From assembly GCA_958299035.1 (NCBI GenBank), contig CATQJL010000305.1:35601733-35665732 (forward strand): a stretch of DNA of 64,000 nucleotides, read 5' to 3'. The position numbers and the translations under genes were made by a program. Origin of the DNA: Cylicocyclus nassatus. Lineage: Eukaryota; Nematoda; Chromadorea; Rhabditida; Strongylidae. Below the pieces are notes generated by a model. It saw only the letters and a program-made list of their open reading frames with translations. It did no database searches and was not told the DNA's origin. Within the stretch, counting starts at the first letter, position 1. Each line of letters begins with the position of its first letter. Below, piece after piece: positions 35,601 through 41,600 of this stretch.

Positions 35601-38600
35601 CATGCTCGTTTACCCCCTATGCCAACTCCCGGCCCCGTAGCTTGAATTTCGCAAAAAATCGATAGAATAGGTAAAAGTAATGGATGATTTCGAAAAACCA
35701 TTATTGTATTCGTAATCAGCATGCTCGTTTACCCCTTATGCCAAATCCCGGCCCCGCAGATCAAAGCTCATAAAAATCGGTAAAATCGACAGAAGTAATG
35801 GGTATTTCCAGAAATGGTTATCATATTCGCAATATGCTCGTTTACCCCCCTTTGGCAACTCCCGGCTCCGCAGTTTGAACTTCGCAAAAAATCGATAAAA
35901 TCGATAAAAGTAATGGATGGTCTCAAAAACTATTATTGTATTCGTAATCAGCATGCTCGATTACCCTCCTGTGCCAACTCCCAGCCAGGGTCAAGCGTGC
36001 TGATGCGATTCGGGACCCTCATCTACGACCCGCTCCCCCTCCCCCACTTCCTTTTGCGGTAACCTGCCTAAACGAATGTCAATCTCAAAAGATGCCTGCC
36101 AGTGGACCTCAACCAAAATTATAGGTCAGAGAAAGATAACTACTCAAAAATTGGGAGATAATGCAAGTAATGCTTCACCACTCAAAAAACAAATAAGTAG
36201 TGAAATTTTACAAATTGGCCGCAAGTCAGTAGTATAAACAAACATGGAAAGTGCTTGGAGAAAAGAGGTTGGCGGAAAGGGAAAATCAAAATTTTGAAAA
36301 TATCAACTTTTCAGCATTTTTTCAGTAAGCCTCAAAATCCCGAACAGAATTTTCTGATTTTCTGCGTGCTGAACAGCTAAATGCTTTTGCTAAAGCTGTC
36401 AACAGAATCTCTACCCTCACGCTTACAGAAATGAGCAAAACTTTAGGGATTGCGTTCCACCAAAGAAAGATGTGGACCATAGAATGATCGCAACCATTAC
36501 CCACGTCAAAGCGCCGATAGCTTAGTTTAGATAACTTCAAAAATATGGTTAGGTGTGCATAGTGTAGACAATTTCTTTTACGTATAGTGGCTAAATTTTT
36601 GAAAACGCCCCTCAATTTGCGCTCGAATACTGGCCAGAAAAGTGAATGCAACAAAAATCTGGTTTTGAGGGTCATTTGTAGCCCTATAAATCCTTAACAG
36701 ACTAGGCTAAATGTCCGTTTCAAGCAGCTTTGTATAGAGCATAAAAAGAGCTTCTCAAAAATGCTTTTAATTTGTTTCAAGGAAGAAGTTGGATTGAGAA
36801 AAGTTGTCCAGAAAAAAGTCCTAGAAAAACGCTCATTAATTTTGCATCAACCTAATATACAGGGTGTCCCAAAAGTAAGTGCACATTCAATCGTCAATAT
36901 CTCTCTTCTCAATGGATCTTTTTCCATCATATAAGTATTCTGTAGAGGAGGCTTCAACACTTTTTACGAGTGTTTTCAACCTTTTTGACGGTGTAATCAC
37001 GTTTCTGACAAATACTTGGAATTCGGTAATTACGGTTTACCTGTGATTAACTTTGGAAAGAAGCATCACAGTAAAGTGGAAACTTCATATTCGAAATCAG
37101 CGGCTTCCATTACCATAGTATAAGAGATTCTGGCTTGTTTGGTTTTGTTCCGAGGCAGAATACGGCTTCCAATGGCCTAAGGTCCCACAGTAATCCTACA
37201 GTAATGAAGAGCAATCGGTGATTCACCCGGCAATGTGCATCTAAGTTGAAGCCTCGTCTACAGAATGGTACTTATATGGCGGAAAAATACACAATGGGAA
37301 GAGAGGTTTTAACACACACCCTGTATATAGAATGACTTACCCTAAAATCCGTCATATAAGAGCGGACTTATCTGCAGTTTTGGCAGGAAAATCGATGGAA
37401 AAACGCCGCAGAGGGTGTCACAGATAAGTCCGCCTAAATCGTCTCGCAGATACGTCCGTCTGTCCTGAGCATGAGCAAGCGCGACCTAGGAGCACAGACG
37501 CGCGCGACCGCTCGCGTGGCTTGCCAGTGTAGATTTAAACGAGGCCGCGATATCGCCTGAAAGAAAGAGCCCAAGGATTCGACAAGTCGTACAGTCTACT
37601 TGGTGGTCGTCGCGGATTCTTCATCGCGTACGCTGGATAGGTGAGTTCTTTTCCTATATATGACACCTGTATGAAATTGAGCGATTTCTGCCGATGAAAA
37701 GAATCATAATAGGTTTCATCATTGCATCATTGCAATCATCTCAACTTATCATTCATCTTATCGTTTTGGAGGCGACAATGTTTTCAAATGTTTTCACTAC
37801 ATCTCTCGAACCCGTACAGGCTACAACCCTTGAACCTGACTCCTACACTTTTGCTTCCTCTATTGTTTTCATGTTCTGAATGTAGTCTCTGTTGATGCAG
37901 CTAGCGCGGGAATCTGGCCACCAGGACTTCAGGGCATCGGCGATGTGGTGCAAAGGCTTTATGAAGAGAAAGAAAAGAACTTATCTCTGAGGCGAAGAAA
38001 CCATTGCGAACAGTTTCACCAAGGCTCTCGATGACGAATCAATAATAGAAGGCATGAACGAGGATTTCGACGCTTTGATTGTTGCTGATAATAACGATAA
38101 TGATGGTCGTTCTTTTGGTCAAGTTGTTGCCATGAATGTTTGTTATGAACATGGAATGCTACCTGAATAAAGATCTGTTGCTTCGGTTCATTCTGAGAGC
38201 AAAAAAGGCAGCGCAATTGCGCATCCTTCTTGTTTTCATGTGAAAAAAATAAGGCGGACTTATCCGCGGGACTTGGCGGCGCGCGAGGCGCGCGAGGCTG
38301 TCACGAAAGCGGACTTAACTGAGAGCACTTTTGCGGTCTTATCGGCGAGGCGGTCTTTACTGCGAGCCGATCTTATATGACGGATTTTAGGGTATATCCA
38401 GTCCACCGCTTACATTCAGTGGTACATAATTGAATTGGAGCAGTGCTTCGCAAAACTTCTGTAGGATTTGGCAGAAACGTTAGGAATCGGATTAATCGCT
38501 GATGGAAGATCAGTTTGAATATATGACTAGCTGGCTTACCCGGCTCCGCCGTATCCGGACCAAACTTGGCACACATACACTACGGGCCCCGGCGGGTGTC

Positions 38601-41600
38601 ACAGTCCACTTTTCGTTATCGATCGATGTCGATTTTATCGATTTTTTGCAAAATTTGAGCTAGGGGGCTATTTGAGCTTGCTACTCTAAGTAATGACGAC
38701 ACCAGTGGCCGCTCACCTTCACAAACGTATGCGTTCTTGCAACAAGTTCGTTGGTAGTCAAAAATTTGCATTTTCAGTTCAATCCTTAGGAAGTCATCAG
38801 TATATAGGGGACGTCAAAGAACGTCCGAGTCCATCATGGCATAGAAGAGGTATCATAATTCTTGTGCAGTAGTCTATGTCTGCGGAGTTGCGGCTCAAAA
38901 CTATGATATTATTATCTAGGTTGCCACGATGAACGACCCTGCTGAAAGTTCGTTTGCTTCTTCTATCAGTCATCTGCTTTCCGTTGTATCAACTTACGCA
39001 GGTCCTTCCGAGAGCGACGTTTCATTTAGGTGATTTCCTCGTACACAATATTCACAAATTATAAAGAAATTGTTCAGGCTGCGTGCTAACAAGCAGCTTG
39101 CTTATTTGGAAAGTAAGAATTTCAAAGAGCCCTTGGAGAGAACATGGGTCGCATTATTGAAACTGGCTCTAGATCCTGTGGAGAAGGTATGACTAACCGA
39201 ATATATTGTACATTTTACGCGCAATTACTTATTACTTGTCAAATTTTCTTAGGTAGCACGCATGGCCCAGAAGCTTGTACGCAGAGTTGAAATGACAGCT
39301 GTTGATCTGCAAAATAGTGCTTCCGCAATGACTGAAAAGATTGAGAGTGTTTCCAGTTTTGCTAGTGTAAGTTTGTCATGTCGTGGATACAGAGCCTCAC
39401 ATTTTGACGAGTTCAGATGGCTAAAGTTGATTCATCATCGCATGTACATAGAGATTCATTTTCTGGAGCGGAAGCAGACGCCTCCAATAATGAGGCTGGT
39501 GATGCAAATCGAGGTTGAAGTTTGAACTTAGATTCTGGACTCCGATAATGATCATGATTTATATGATTTCCTGGTGGTGTAAGATTTATGATTGGCAGTC
39601 CCATAGCAACAGGAATGGCTCTGCTTTCCCCGGAGCAAATCATGCTCACAGTGCTGCTCATTCCCCGGGCGATAATGAGTTTGCTCAGCCATCAAATGGA
39701 ACGCTGAATTCTTCTTCTTCAACAGCGAAACCTTTTACGTCCAATCAAAGCCGTCAGCAATCAACTCATCAGAGGAAATTGTCGATGCCATCACAGTTTC
39801 CTGCTGCATCCAGAGGTAAAGTTTCATGTGTCCATCCATATGTAAACTAATTATCATTGCAGGCTCGGAGCCACGAACGTCACAGCTCACGGATCTCTTG
39901 AAGCAGTCATTCACTCCGAAAAGGGGAACTGTAAGTATATCTCTTCTCTTTTTTCATAGCAATTTCTTGTAGTCGGTCGTTACACTCTGTCCTGCAGTTC
40001 AATTTGCCGGTTTCCAGTATTTGACGATATCTACTGTTGTTCGAGCAAATCTTCAGCGAAGCTGATAAAGATCTGTTTACAAACAATCTGATAATAGGCT
40101 ACACCAATAAGTTTTTTCGGTGTAGGGAGCGCAACATTTGTCAACGGAGTGTTTGCATTTTTTTGATCTGGATAAGATCGTGTTACAATTCTGAATTATT
40201 TTTGGTTGTTTTTCGAAGTTTTCTTATAGTTTGCGTCTTCGAATCGTTCTATTTTTAGCACATTAAAACGCTGCAAACGGCTTGAGCTAGTATGTCAATG
40301 GTTTATTCATTTAACCGTTGACGACCTCGCCATTTTGGGCGGAACTCCCACTAACGTCCTTAGCGCATCTGGCCCGTGCATACGCGCGGATGCACGAAAA
40401 CATTATGTGGGAGTCTTTTTGTCACTTATTAGTAAAACATGCGAACTTTTTCAGACATACAGGTATATCACAGAGCCATACCAGGACTTACCAAATCAAT
40501 GTTTTTGCATCGATTTTCCCTCCAATAATCTGTGTAATGGCTATATCTGAGGAATCGTCTTCGAGAAAAGCGTTGTAAAACCAGATGTTTTTTGCGTGGT
40601 ACATCTTTGTTTGATTTCAAAACAGCTTACAGACTTTTCACCTTCTCGAGAAAACGTAATTAGTATGTATTGATAAAATCAAAAACATACTGATTACCCA
40701 ATTTTGCGTCCAAAACTTCTGAACAGCTGCCGCGATGCCCTGTGTTCTGTAAGACAATCAGGCCATTAATAGTATTACTGCATAGAAGTTACCTTAAAAC
40801 TTTTCGTTTGCACCTAAAAAACTAGCGTGCATATGCGCAGATGCACGAAAATGCTAAACGGGAGTCAGGGCGTGCATACGTGCGGATACACAAGGTCGTC
40901 AACGTGTTAAAGACTGAGAAATTTGTTTCCAGACAGCTCGAGGTGAATTCTCGAAGGGTGTGCTCACAAGCACCGCTGAACCTTTACTAACAACTGAGTT
41001 CGTGCCGTGGTGTAGCCGTATTTTTGTTCAGCCAATATTGGATCTTATCTATGTGAGTCTTGGCTAGTCATACCTCAGTCAGGGCCCGGCACGCGTTGGT
41101 TTGAAGCGTTTCTGGAAACGAAGTCCCCCTTGACTTCGCGAAAATTTACGAAGTCCCTCTTGACGTAAAACTCAGTAGAAACCCTTAATCAGTCAAAACA
41201 ACATTAAAAAAGCGAAAAAAGGGCACTTTGAGGTAACTAATACAACAAAAAAAAGCAAAAAGACAGCATTTCGAGTTGATTTAAGGCTCTGTCATTGGGT
41301 AGTGTATCATTTTAGCGCTCAGAATGTCGAGAACCTCCTAGGCCAACCAAATTTGTGGCCTCAACAATCTGGCAGTGCATTTTTCGCCACATAGTTCAAA
41401 GGACACCGCGTGTGACTGGAGCGCAATATCTATCAAGGCGTATTTTGCACTACTTTTGGCTCAAAAGAAGAGGAGAGGCAATGGTTTGATTCGCTCTCTT
41501 CACTATATAATAGATTTTTGAGCATTTTAATCGTCCAAATCAAAAAGGTTTGAAACTTATGTGAACTCTCCGAAATTTATGCTCCGAACCAACCCAGTTG

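Noticed and set aside
41072..41079. CAG in the hAT target duplication as the raptor splice acceptor
   Set aside because: Splicing there puts TAA in frame at once. The acceptor ATTTACAG at 41970 gives phase 0 and an open exon.
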